Of a stretch of DNA of 55,424 nt, positions 36,366 through 45,105 are shown in pieces. A model generated the notes under the pieces. That model made no database searches. It saw only the letters and a program-made list of their open reading frames with translations, and had not been told where the DNA came from. Both the position numbers and the translations under genes were made by a program. Source of the DNA: Bacteroidota bacterium (GTDB lineage Bacteria; Bacteroidota; Bacteroidia; Chitinophagales; LD1). The first letter of the stretch is position 1, and the number at the start of each line of letters is the position of its first letter. The stretch spans positions 1 to 55,424 of the forward strand of contig CANJLD010000025.1 of NCBI GenBank assembly GCA_947475165.1. Reading direction: 5' to 3'.

Positions 36366-37376
36366 TTACCACTTGATTTTATACAAAGCTTTAAATGCTG
36401 CTTTTTCCTTGTCGGCAATATTCAAAAGCATATCGCCCATTACATTAAAATCCTGTTGCTCGGTCATTCTGCCTTTATAAATACCCGATGCCTGCACGGA
36501 AGATGCGCGCCATAAATCGCCAATAGCGGTGAACTGTTTCGAAATTTCCAGTAACTCATCCCTCTTGACAAATGCATGTGCCTGTTGAAGAAAAGCTGCA
36601 TACACAAAACGAAATCCTGCGCCACCGGTGCCTATTTCTTCGCCCATGCGGACAAGTTGGGCGAGATACAATCCACCTCTGCGCGCGCCTAAGCTTTCGC
36701 GCCATGTTTTAATTCTTCCTGCCGTAAAGCGGATTCCGGCAACGCCTAAAATAGGCACCGGTGTCTCCGTCATAAACCACGAGGCATGTTTAATGCCTTT
36801 TATAATTCCTTTCCTGATTCGCTCTTCAGAAACCGGTTCACTTGTTTTTGGGAAATAAATTTGTCCGTTAGGAGCAAGCGCACCTTTGGCAAAACGAACG
36901 CGTTCTAAATCGTGTGCGGAAATAGTTGTCACCGTTTCCATCACCGGATCGCTTATCATATAACTATCCCCTTCTTTTCCATACACAACTAAATTATGTG
37001 CGTTAAAGTGAAAACGAAATTCTTTCGGAAAATAAGTGAGATGATAAACACCTACCTGGCAACCTGCCGGTTGACCTTTAGCCAAACAATCATCTAAAAA
37101 CTGCTGCGCTTTTTCTTTACTGCTAAAAGTTTTGCGCTCAATCTTAACACCAAGTGCGCTACAAGTGCGCGTGAAAATCTGCCCCGGCATAGTGCGAAAA
37201 GAAATTGCGGGGCCACCACTGATTTTTAAGAAAGGAATATGGATGTAAAAAATTCCCGCACCAATGCCGAAAGCAAGTGGCTCGGTAATTTGGTGAATAC
37301 CCATGTGCTGCAGTAAATTGGTAGTAACTCCGTTTTCGCAATGAGCCGCCTGAATGTGTTGGAAGTTAAGCTGCAT
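36366..37376 (-). CDS. BtrH N-terminal/DUF4872 domain protein
   Basis: A 336-residue protein. The N-terminal domain resembles BtrH of butirosin biosynthesis, a cysteine-peptidase-like fold acyltransferase: Cys13 in AAHCENGVTTN, then GIGAGIFYIHIPFL, and the His region FHFNAHNLVVYGKEGDSYMI with SDPVMET. The C-terminal part is helical (DUF4872). BtrH moves an acyl group from an ACP to an acceptor; the pigment cluster could use this to ester-link the polyene and the resorcinol. That role is an inference. It overlaps the next gene upstream by 11 bp. Confidence 0.88.
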   Translation of the reverse strand: MQLNFQHIQAAHCENGVTTNLLQHMGIHQITEPLAFGIGAGIFYIHIPFLKISGGPAISFRTMPGQIFTRTCSALGVKIERKTFSSKEKAQQFLDDCLAKGQPAGCQVGVYHLTYFPKEFRFHFNAHNLVVYGKEGDSYMISDPVMETVTTISAHDLERVRFAKGALAPNGQIYFPKTSEPVSEERIRKGIIKGIKHASWFMTETPVPILGVAGIRFTAGRIKTWRESLGARRGGLYLAQLVRMGEEIGTGGAGFRFVYAAFLQQAHAFVKRDELLEISKQFTAIGDLWRASSVQASGIYKGRMTEQQDFNVMGDMLLNIADKEKAAFKALYKIKW

Positions 37377-37773
37377 TCGGGTTCGTGTTTTTTAATTCTT
37401 CAACACTAACATCAAACACCTCGGCATATTTCTGCAATTTCTTCTCCGAAAGATTTTTGAATACATCGGGCTTTAAATGTCGCTTGATTGTCCATTGCCA
37501 AAAGCCTGTGTAGGCGGCAACAATCGGCAAGTCCATCATATTTAACTCCATGAAAAACAAAATGGGAGATGCTTCACCGTTCTTTACTTTCTCGCGAGCA
37601 TTAGCCGTTCGCGCTTGCGCTTCTTCCCAAGTAATGCCAAGGGCATCGGCTTTTACCTGCCAACCGCGACTTAAAGCGGTGGTGTATTCACCTTTGTCAT
37701 CAACCGCATAACAAACTTCTTTGGTAAACTTATCAAGCGGACTCGGGTCTTGAGGTATCTCGTCCTTCTTCAT
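37366..37773 (-). CDS. Conserved dar-cluster hypothetical protein
   Basis: A 135-residue soluble protein I cannot assign to a named family. Helical by inspection, with a central hydrophobic helix (LPIVAAYTGFWQWTIKRHLK) and a C-terminal EKKLQKYAEVFDVSVEELKN that resembles a helix-turn-helix fragment. It starts directly after the DarB stop (37774) and overlaps BtrH by 11 bp, so it is firmly part of the operon and likely serves the same pathway. Confidence 0.75.
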   Translation of the reverse strand: MKKDEIPQDPSPLDKFTKEVCYAVDDKGEYTTALSRGWQVKADALGITWEEAQARTANAREKVKNGEASPILFFMELNMMDLPIVAAYTGFWQWTIKRHLKPDVFKNLSEKKLQKYAEVFDVSVEELKNTNPNAA

Positions 37774-38922
37774 TTAGCAAACGGTTAGGTAAGCATATAC
37801 ATAAGCAAAGCGCGCGCTTTCCGGAACCATGAGCAAAAGCTTTTGTCCTTTCTGTAGTTTGCCTTTGCTGAGCAATTCATCAATCATTAGATAAATTGAA
37901 CCGGCCCCTACGTTTCCAACTTCGGTCAAATTGCTAAACCACTTTTCGTGCGGTATTCCTATTTGTTTCTCTTCGAGTTTTGCGGCAATCTTCTTTCTAA
38001 AAAACTCACTTGAAATATGCGGAAGGAAAAAATCAAGTTCAGAAGTTTTGAGATTATGCTTGTCAATAATTCCTTTTAATGTTTGATAGCCTAAATCAAT
38101 AATGTGCTCATCAAGCAAACGCACATCCTGCTTCATCGCAAAAACAGATTTGCCTGTAATTTCTTCAGGAGAAAATTCCATGTAGCTCTTCAAAGAACCA
38201 TCAGGTAATTTTTCGCTGCCCTGATACATACAGGTATCTACCAAATGCGCATATGATGAACTTTCCATCCACTCAATGCGAAGCGAAACGCCTTCTTCAT
38301 TTTTCTTATCAGAAACTAAAAATGCACCGGCACCATCACTCAGCATCCAACGCAAAAAATCTTTCTCGAAAGCGAGATTGGGATTTTCTTCCAGTGCCGC
38401 TAATTGCTTTGCTTCTTCTTCAAACGAAGAAGCGCACATCAATTTCGAAGTTCTTTCGGAGCCAGCAGTTACCGCTTTTTGAACTTCTCCGCTTTTAATA
38501 GAGAGATAAGCATATTTCAACGCCTGCATTCCTGCACAACAATTGCCGGATGGAGTCAGCACTTCAATAGCACCGGTCTCCGGTAACCATCCATGAACCA
38601 TTACTCCGTGAGAAGGCATCACCTGGTCGGGCGATGAAGTTCCGCAACTTAATAGTTGTATGGTCTTTAATTCTTCAGGATTGTTTTTGAAAAGTTCACG
38701 CACCGCTAGCGAAACCATCTGCGCGTTGGTATGCGTGGTTTTACCGCCTTTTTCAAGCGCGTAAAATCTGCGCTTAATGCCGTTGTTGCGCAACACAATG
38801 CTTCTGGAACGTGAAGGTTTTCCATTCACCAAACCCAAATAGCTTTCTATCTCCTCGTTCGAAACGGGACTATTCGGGAAGAAGTGCGCAGCACGATTTA
38901 TGTAAACTTCTTTCAAAGACAT
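37774..38922 (-). CDS. darB: 3-oxoacyl-ACP synthase III family, DarB-like (dialkylresorcinol pathway)
   Basis: A 382-residue KAS III-fold enzyme. Catalytic residues are visible: Cys129 in NCCAGMQAL, His302 in FLPHISSEF, Asn337 in EVGNVGAGS. From the literature DarB couples beta-ketoacyl intermediates to make the cyclohexanedione precursor of 2,5-dialkylresorcinols; with aryl polyenes these form flexirubins. It is first in a minus-strand operon (DarB, unknown, BtrH-like, ABC pair) and divergent from a DarA-like gene. The symbol rests on family plus the DarA neighbour; another KAS III (StlD) function is possible. Confidence 0.85.
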   Translation of the reverse strand: MSLKEVYINRAAHFFPNSPVSNEEIESYLGLVNGKPSRSRSIVLRNNGIKRRFYALEKGGKTTHTNAQMVSLAVRELFKNNPEELKTIQLLSCGTSSPDQVMPSHGVMVHGWLPETGAIEVLTPSGNCCAGMQALKYAYLSIKSGEVQKAVTAGSERTSKLMCASSFEEEAKQLAALEENPNLAFEKDFLRWMLSDGAGAFLVSDKKNEEGVSLRIEWMESSSYAHLVDTCMYQGSEKLPDGSLKSYMEFSPEEITGKSVFAMKQDVRLLDEHIIDLGYQTLKGIIDKHNLKTSELDFFLPHISSEFFRKKIAAKLEEKQIGIPHEKWFSNLTEVGNVGAGSIYLMIDELLSKGKLQKGQKLLLMVPESARFAYVYAYLTVC

Positions 38923-39124
38923 TAACTCTTGGGTTGATTCCGTTTGTTTTTAAGAGGCGCGAACATAAATATTTAAGCGATACTACGCTATTTTTAGGAT
39001 GGACAGAAACTCTCTGTGGATGAGTTTATTCATCGGCCAAAAGCATGCATTTAATATTTTTGCCGCTCCTGATAATTGCTAAAAAACAAATTTGCGTTGC
39101 GATTGTTTTAGCAAAGCAGATAAC
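38923..39124. other. Divergent intergenic region between darB and darA
   Basis: About 200 bp carrying the control region of both pigment operons. A -7-like box for the plus operon is at 39055-39062. No repeat or hairpin of note is seen. Confidence 0.5.
39055..39062 (+). promoter_or_regulatory. Candidate -7 box of the darA operon
   Basis: TATTTTTG fits TAnnTTTG, 62 bp before the darA ATG. No clear -33 TTTG is present at 19-21 bp upstream, so the call is weak. Confidence 0.3.
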
Positions 39125-40024
39125 ATGAGCAAAAAAGTTTTGGTTCTTTATTATTCTCAAACCGGTCAGCTTACTGAGATTGTAACTTCGTTTGTGGTTC
39201 CGTTTGCAGAAGCCGGTGTTTCGGTTGAGGTTGTTCGTGCAAAACCAAAGAATGACTTTGCCTTTCCCTGGACTTCGGAGCGATTTTTTGATGCTATGCC
39301 TGAAACTGTTTTGGCTGTTCCTGCTCCAATGGAAAAGATTGAATTGAAAGAAGCAAAATATGATTTGGTGGTGTTTGCTTATCAGCCCTGGTATTTATCG
39401 TTGAGCATTCCAGCCAATTCAATTTTAGCAACCGATGAAGTGAAAGAGATTTTAAAAGATACACCGGTAGTTACTTTAATCGGTGCGCGGAATATGTGGT
39501 TGAGTTCGCAGGAAAAATTGAAGAAAATTTTACGCGAAGCTGGAGCAAATCTTGTAGGCAATATTGCGCTGGTTGACAGAAATCAAAACTCAATCAGTGC
39601 CATTACCATTCTGCATTGGATGATGAACGGTAAGAAAGATAAGTATTTGGGCATTTTCCCCAAGCCCGGAATTTCGGATGAAGACATCAGCAATTCAAAG
39701 GTTTTTGGAAAAACTGTTTTGGAGTTTTTGCAGAAAGAAAATTTTGATGGATTACAAGAACAACTGGTAAGTCAAAATGCGGTGGATATAAAAGCAGATT
39801 ACATGATTATCGAAAAACTTGCGCCTCGTTTGTTTTTAATTTGGGCAAATTTTATCAGCAAGCGAAAGAACCGCGCGGCATGGTTGGTGGTGTATAAGTA
39901 TTATCTCTTATTCGCACTGTTCATTATTGCACCAATTGTATTGACGGTTAATGCAATTTTGTTCAGACCGTTTTCAGGAAAAAGTATTCGTGAGAAGAAA
40001 CTTTATTATCAAGGATTAAAATAA
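39125..40024 (+). CDS. darA: Dialkylresorcinol condensing enzyme, DarA-like (flavodoxin-fold)
   Basis: A 299-residue protein from the ATG at 39125. The N-terminus (KVLVLYYSQTGQLTEIV) is a flavodoxin-like phosphate loop. The next 200 residues fit the flavodoxin-like fold (YDLVVFAYQPWYLSLSIPAN; VVTLIGARNMWLSS). A C-terminal membrane helix (YYLLFALFIIAPIVLTVNAI) suggests attachment to the inner membrane. I recall such proteins annotated as dialkylresorcinol condensing enzyme DarA, which aromatises the DarB product. It heads the plus-strand operon with a halogenase-like gene (9 bp apart) and DUF1702. Confidence 0.82.
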   Translation: MSKKVLVLYYSQTGQLTEIVTSFVVPFAEAGVSVEVVRAKPKNDFAFPWTSERFFDAMPETVLAVPAPMEKIELKEAKYDLVVFAYQPWYLSLSIPANSILATDEVKEILKDTPVVTLIGARNMWLSSQEKLKKILREAGANLVGNIALVDRNQNSISAITILHWMMNGKKDKYLGIFPKPGISDEDISNSKVFGKTVLEFLQKENFDGLQEQLVSQNAVDIKADYMIIEKLAPRLFLIWANFISKRKNRAAWLVVYKYYLLFALFIIAPIVLTVNAILFRPFSGKSIREKKLYYQGLK

Positions 40025-40033
40025 AATTCAGTT

Positions 40034-41710
40034 ATGAAACATTACGATGTAATCATTCTCGGTGGCGGACTTGCAGGTCTTACACTTTCTATTCAGTTAA
40101 AAAGAAAGAAACCGGATATTAAAATTCTTGTTCTTGAAAGAAGAAAAGAGAACGCGCCTAAGGCGGCTCACAAAGTTGGTGAGTCAACCGTAGAGTTGGC
40201 AAGTTACTACTACCGCGAAGTAATTGGAGAGAAAGAATATTTAGAAAAACACGAACTGCCGAAATACGGTTTGCGTTTCTTTTTCAAATCACACACCAAA
40301 GAAATAATTGAGTCGCGGTTAGAACTTGGTCCGCGTAAATGGCTTTATACTCCAAGCCATCAGTTAGACAGAGGAACTTTTGAAAATCATCTCGCTTCGC
40401 GCACACAGGAATACGGCACTGAATTTTTGTTGGATGCTTTTGTAAAAGATGTAGAGTTTGGCAAAGACCAAAGCACAGTTACCTATAAACACAAAGGCGA
40501 AGAAGTGAAAGCAACCTGCCGTTGGGTTGCAGATGCAACGAGCCGTCACAGTTTTCTCAAACGCAAATTCGGTTTCGAGAAACCAATGGACCATGCCGTG
40601 AACGCGGTTTGGTGGAGATTGCGGGGAGTGATTGATATTACTGACTGGAGCCAAAGTGAAGAATGGAAAAATTATCCTGAAGTGAAGTTGCGCTACTTAA
40701 GCACCGTTCACTTTTTAGATAAAGGTTATTGGGTTTGGGTTATTCCGTTGGGAACAAAAAATACCAGCATTGGCATTGTAGCCGACCCCGCGGTGCATCC
40801 GTTCGACACGTTTGATACTTATGAGAAATCGTTGGAGTGGCTGAAGGTGAACGAGCCGCTCTGCTACAAAATGCTGGAGCCGGAAACACCAAACAAAATG
40901 GATTTCAAAATCCTGAAACACTTTGCGCATCACACCGGTCGCTTGTATGATGGCGGTATGCGTTGGGGGGTTACCGGTGAAGCCGGTGCTTTCCTCGACC
41001 CGTTCTATTCACCAGGTAGCGATTTTATTGCCATGAACAATACCTGGCTCAGCGATTTAATTCTCCGCGAATTGGGCGGAGAAGATGTGCAGTTCCGTGC
41101 AGAAATTTACGAGCAAACACATTTGGGTTTGGTGGAAAGCTGGATTCCGATTTATCAGAACAAGTATCTGCTGATGGGTAATGCACAGGTGATGAGCACA
41201 AAAATTTTGTGGGACTGGGCCATCTACTGGGCTGTGCCTGCTTTGCTTTTCACTAACAATGCGTTTACTGATTTGCGAACACTCAAAAATTTATTCGGCA
41301 ACGAAAACGGTCTTGGACATAAGTTCCGCAAAATTCACGAGCAGATGCAAAAACTGTTTTTGGATTGGCAACCATACGATACCGAAGTTTTCGAGCATAA
41401 GTTTGTTGACCCTATTGACCTGAGCTATATGCTCGAGTTTCAAACCAATATCACAAAACAACATGGCGATAAATTGTTGGATAAAGTAGGTGAGAATATT
41501 GCCATACTCGAAAAAGTAGCTGCCGAAATTTTCCGCAGAGTGAGCAATCATGCCAAAGGAACTTCGCTGGATATGGCGGTGAATCCTTATACCATGGACC
41601 TTGAAAATAGCGTGCCTGAACACAATGAAGCACTCAACGTTCCGCGCGATGAAAAAATTATGAAGGACGTGGATGTGCTTTGGTTTTATGGGGAGAAGGA
41701 AATGGCATAA
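40034..41710 (+). CDS. Flavin-dependent halogenase-like FAD oxidoreductase
   Basis: A 558-residue flavoprotein. The FAD motif GGGLAG is at residues 10-15. Both hallmarks of flavin-dependent halogenases are present: Lys47 in KVGEST, the residue that handles hypohalous acid, and the GxWxWxIP motif at residues 231-238 (GYWVWVIP). Other flavin monooxygenases lack the latter. Some flexirubins are chlorinated, so a halogenase in this operon makes sense; a ring hydroxylase is the alternative because similar proteins sit in non-halogenated flexirubin clusters. It is 9 bp after darA and 3 bp before DUF1702. Confidence 0.85.
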   Translation: MKHYDVIILGGGLAGLTLSIQLKRKKPDIKILVLERRKENAPKAAHKVGESTVELASYYYREVIGEKEYLEKHELPKYGLRFFFKSHTKEIIESRLELGPRKWLYTPSHQLDRGTFENHLASRTQEYGTEFLLDAFVKDVEFGKDQSTVTYKHKGEEVKATCRWVADATSRHSFLKRKFGFEKPMDHAVNAVWWRLRGVIDITDWSQSEEWKNYPEVKLRYLSTVHFLDKGYWVWVIPLGTKNTSIGIVADPAVHPFDTFDTYEKSLEWLKVNEPLCYKMLEPETPNKMDFKILKHFAHHTGRLYDGGMRWGVTGEAGAFLDPFYSPGSDFIAMNNTWLSDLILRELGGEDVQFRAEIYEQTHLGLVESWIPIYQNKYLLMGNAQVMSTKILWDWAIYWAVPALLFTNNAFTDLRTLKNLFGNENGLGHKFRKIHEQMQKLFLDWQPYDTEVFEHKFVDPIDLSYMLEFQTNITKQHGDKLLDKVGENIAILEKVAAEIFRRVSNHAKGTSLDMAVNPYTMDLENSVPEHNEALNVPRDEKIMKDVDVLWFYGEKEMA

Positions 41711-41713
41711 ATC

Positions 41714-42595
41714 ATGAGTGGAGAAATTTCTGTTCAAGGTAAAATGGATGCCATCCAGAATACTTTTCTGCATGTGCAGGATATTTTTTTTGAATCACCG
41801 GATTGGAAGCGGCATGTTTTAGAATTGGAAGCAACCGGTATCGAGTTTCGCTCCATTGCTTATGAATCTGCATCTATGAGCATTGCTTTAGAAGATTTAA
41901 AGCAGGGCGAACAACTCACCAATTGGCTACAGTTTTTAAATGAAGCAGCATCCGCTCATGCTACACAAGTGCATGTTGGTTTGGGTTGGGCGTTTGCACA
42001 GGCTTTAAAAAATCCAATTGATTATCTGGCAGAACTAAATCCCATGTCGCGCTACCGGGTTTTAGATGGCTATGGATATTATGAAGGGATATTCCGAAGG
42101 AGAAGAAGCATCATCAATCATCTCAAGCTTAATGTTGAAGATACTGTTGCCTCTTCCGCTCTTGACCAAGGCATTGGGCGAAGCATTTGGTATTTAAACA
42201 AAGGAGTTATTGACGATGCAAAAAATATGATTGAAGGTTTTGCCGTTGAACGCCACAAAGATTTATGGCGCGGTTTGGGAATTGCCATTGCGTATGTAGG
42301 CGGTTGCGATGAAGAAACGCTTCAGGAAATTTTTGCAAAATCTGATTCATACAAAACACAACTCGCTACCGGTGCAATAATGGCTTTGGTGAGTCGTGAC
42401 TCTGCCAAATATATTTCTACCGATACTGAACTTGCCTGCAAAGTTTGGTGTAACAAAACAGCGGAGCAAATTCTTGAACTCAACTATTCCATAAAAAGCA
42501 AACTGGACTTAACCGGTGATGATGCTTATGCGAAATGGATAAGTGAGTTGGAGCGTCATTGCGAGGCTTTGCGAAGCAATCCCCCTAACGCGTAA
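41714..42595 (+). CDS. DUF1702 family protein
   Basis: A 293-residue protein. The segment GFAVERHKDLWRGLGIAIAY followed by VGG is the core of DUF1702, also found in enediyne and polyene clusters, where the function is unknown. It starts 3 bp after the halogenase-like gene and is the last gene of the operon. The C-terminal RHCEALRSNPPNA is encoded by a dispersed palindromic repeat (42553-42635), so the native end has been replaced. Confidence 0.85.
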   Translation: MSGEISVQGKMDAIQNTFLHVQDIFFESPDWKRHVLELEATGIEFRSIAYESASMSIALEDLKQGEQLTNWLQFLNEAASAHATQVHVGLGWAFAQALKNPIDYLAELNPMSRYRVLDGYGYYEGIFRRRRSIINHLKLNVEDTVASSALDQGIGRSIWYLNKGVIDDAKNMIEGFAVERHKDLWRGLGIAIAYVGGCDEETLQEIFAKSDSYKTQLATGAIMALVSRDSAKYISTDTELACKVWCNKTAEQILELNYSIKSKLDLTGDDAYAKWISELERHCEALRSNPPNA

Positions 42596-42635
42596 GGGAT
42601 TGCTTCGTCCGCAGAGCCGTCCTCGCAATGACGTC
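42553..42635. repeat. GTCATTGCGAGG palindromic element at the end of the DUF1702 gene
   Basis: GCGTCATTGCGAGGCTTTGC at the left, CCTCGCAATGACGTC at the right, inner arms GCGAAGCAATCCC and GGGATTGCTTCG. The whole can fold as a long hairpin. The stop codon TAA (42593-42595) lies in its loop. Confidence 0.85.
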
Positions 42636-42643
42636 TTCGGGGC

Positions 42644-45028
42644 TTAAAACAAAATCTTGTACTGCGGCAAAATGAAAATGCCCTGCTGATATTCGTTGTT
42701 CAGAGAGTTGGTGCGCGGGTTGTAGACCTTGCGGAAAATGTTTTTGATGTTGGCTACATTCTGCAAATCCATCGAAAGTTCCTGCGTAATTTTTCTAAAA
42801 CTCAACCGGTAGCTCAGTTTTAAATCGAGGCGGAAATAGTCTTTATATTTTTCGGAGTAGGCTCGGTTTTCTATCCGCACTTCCTGGTGTTGTGCTGCGC
42901 TGGCTGTTAAATCTATTGGTGTGTAATACCTGCCACCGGCACCGGTCATTTTAAAATCTATGGCAATAGTGTTACGTTTTGTTTTGTTTTTCTTTCCGCC
43001 AAACAAATAATGATAGCCTCCGAGCGCATTCACCACATAGTGACCGTTGAAGGCCGTGTTGCGCCATACCTTATCGCTGCCCTGATATTCGGACTGGAAG
43101 AACGAACCGGTTACTAAGAAATAATATCCCTTGCTGAAAAACTTTTCAGCAGTGACTTCTAAACCATAATTTCTGCCAATGCCTTTGTTGATGAGGTTGG
43201 TGTTGTTAGGTGTTCCGAAATCGGCACCGGAGTTTAACATGCTGAACGAACTGCTGAATTTCTCGACCGGAGCATTGTTGATGTACTGGAAGTAGGCTTC
43301 TGCCTTTAAGTGAAAATCCTTCAGGAACATTAAATCGTAACCCACCACCAGATGATTGCTCTGGGTAAAATCCATATTCAGGTTGGTGGGCTTACCGGTG
43401 GCGGTTGCCGAAACTTCGGCATTGTAATAAGTAGGGAGAGGCTGAACCTGATGATGCAAACCGTAACCGATACTGATAGATTGGTTTTCGCGGAACTGAT
43501 ATTTTAAACCTGCACGAGGCTCGGGCGCAAAGCTGCTGCTGAGCGAATAATACTGCGTGTGCATTCCTAAATTGAGCGAAAGCTGCTCGCTGAATTTATG
43601 CCTCCACATGGCATACGCTTCAACAAGCGTGCTGAAACCCTTGCCGTATTTCACAGGCACAAACCGGTCGATAAAAAGTGTGCTGTCGGCAAATTTTAAA
43701 TCGAACACATCGGCTTTTACACCCACGGTTACTGTGTTTTTTGAATCGAGCTTGGTGTTGCTCATTAAGTGCGCGCTGTATTTATTCTGCCTCAGCGAAA
43801 CTTTTTGCGTGCGCACAATTTCTGTTCTGTAGACCGGTTCAATAGAATCTATATCTGCCCGCTGTGTTTGGTGCGAGGCACCGAGCATGAGTTTGTAATA
43901 CGTTTTGGTATTGAAAAAATACGTGTGCGAAAAACCAACCATACCGGTCTGCACTTTGTTGTAGAGGTCGATGTTTTCGTTGCCGTATAAATCTTTTTGC
44001 GGTTTGTTTAAATCAACCACATGGCCGAGCAATTCAATTTTGCTTAAGCCGCCCAGACCCCAAAAACGGAACACGCCTGCTTTCTTGGTTGGTATATCTA
44101 CCTTAAAAGTTAAGTCCTGATACTCGGGAACAGCGGTACCGGTTCCGAAATTTGCTTTCAGCAGTTTGAAAAGTGCGAGGGTGGAGTAGCGGTAGTTGAT
44201 TAAGAAAGATGCCTGACTTTTTTTCTTTGCAAAAGGGCCCTCCGCTCCTGCTTCAATTCCGTTAAAGCCCAGTTGCGCGAGGAACTCAAACTTATCTTTG
44301 TTGCCGTTGCGCAAACCTAAATCGAACACACCGGACAGCGCGTTGCCGTATTCGGCAGGGAAAGCAGAGGTAAAAAAATCGCCACGCGATAGCGTGTTGT
44401 TGTTGAGCATGCTTACCGGTCCACCGGTGCTGCCGAAACCGCCAAAGTGGTTGGGGCTTGGTATGTCAATACCCTCCAGCCGCCACAACATACCCATAGG
44501 CGAATTGCCGCGAATAATAATATCGTTTCGCGCATCGTTGGCTCCGCTTACACCGGCAAAGTTGCTGGCCATACGCGCTGGGTCGTTCCGGTTGCCGCTG
44601 AACCGGCTCGTGAGTTCCACATCAAACGAGCGAGCACTGATAACCGCAAATTCATTCTTCGCCTGACCGTTTTCTTTATTACCGGTTACCACCACCGGTC
44701 CCATCTGTGTTACTTTTTCTTCCAGCTCAACAAGCTGATTTATTTCTTTACCCGAAATTACCAGCAGGTTGTTTACGGTTTGTTCTTTATAACCGATATA
44801 CGAAACGCGCAGCGAAACCCTGCCCAGCGGAACTTCCAATTTGAAATAGCCGCCCTCACCGGTAATGGTTCCGTTTATTGTACCGGTGTCTACAACAATC
44901 ACCTGCGCGCCTTCCAGAGGCGATTTGGAATCTTTATCCAATACCTGCCCGCGGATGGTTTTAATATCCTGCGCCAGCGCAGCCAGCGATAAAAAGAGAA
45001 AGAAAGAAATTGATGTAAGTGTTTTCAC
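42644..45028 (-). CDS. TonB-dependent receptor with carboxypeptidase-like domain
   Basis: A 794-residue outer-membrane protein. A signal peptide (residues 1-19) is followed by a CarboxypepD_reg-like domain (IRGQVLDKDSKSPLEGAQVI ... GEGGYFKLEVPLG), a plug domain (NDIIIRGNSPMGMLWRLEGI; DIPSPNHFGGFG) and a long beta-barrel that ends in the C-terminal PQYKILF. Energised by TonB/ExbBD it would import an unidentified ligand. No SusD partner lies next to it, so it is not a typical polysaccharide locus. Convergent with the DUF1702 gene. Confidence 0.92.
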   Translation of the reverse strand: MKTLTSISFFLFLSLAALAQDIKTIRGQVLDKDSKSPLEGAQVIVVDTGTINGTITGEGGYFKLEVPLGRVSLRVSYIGYKEQTVNNLLVISGKEINQLVELEEKVTQMGPVVVTGNKENGQAKNEFAVISARSFDVELTSRFSGNRNDPARMASNFAGVSGANDARNDIIIRGNSPMGMLWRLEGIDIPSPNHFGGFGSTGGPVSMLNNNTLSRGDFFTSAFPAEYGNALSGVFDLGLRNGNKDKFEFLAQLGFNGIEAGAEGPFAKKKSQASFLINYRYSTLALFKLLKANFGTGTAVPEYQDLTFKVDIPTKKAGVFRFWGLGGLSKIELLGHVVDLNKPQKDLYGNENIDLYNKVQTGMVGFSHTYFFNTKTYYKLMLGASHQTQRADIDSIEPVYRTEIVRTQKVSLRQNKYSAHLMSNTKLDSKNTVTVGVKADVFDLKFADSTLFIDRFVPVKYGKGFSTLVEAYAMWRHKFSEQLSLNLGMHTQYYSLSSSFAPEPRAGLKYQFRENQSISIGYGLHHQVQPLPTYYNAEVSATATGKPTNLNMDFTQSNHLVVGYDLMFLKDFHLKAEAYFQYINNAPVEKFSSSFSMLNSGADFGTPNNTNLINKGIGRNYGLEVTAEKFFSKGYYFLVTGSFFQSEYQGSDKVWRNTAFNGHYVVNALGGYHYLFGGKKNKTKRNTIAIDFKMTGAGGRYYTPIDLTASAAQHQEVRIENRAYSEKYKDYFRLDLKLSYRLSFRKITQELSMDLQNVANIKNIFRKVYNPRTNSLNNEYQQGIFILPQYKILF

Positions 45029-45105
45029 CTGCGAACAAACAAAACGAATTTCGCGGATAGATTACAGACAGAAAGGAAGAAATTCTTAACGGAGGCATGA
45101 GCGCG

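Noticed and set aside
35617-36372. GTG start at 36372 for the ABC ATPase
   Set aside because: It overlaps the upstream gene's stop, while the ATG at 36363 starts a normal ABC N-terminus three bases after that stop.
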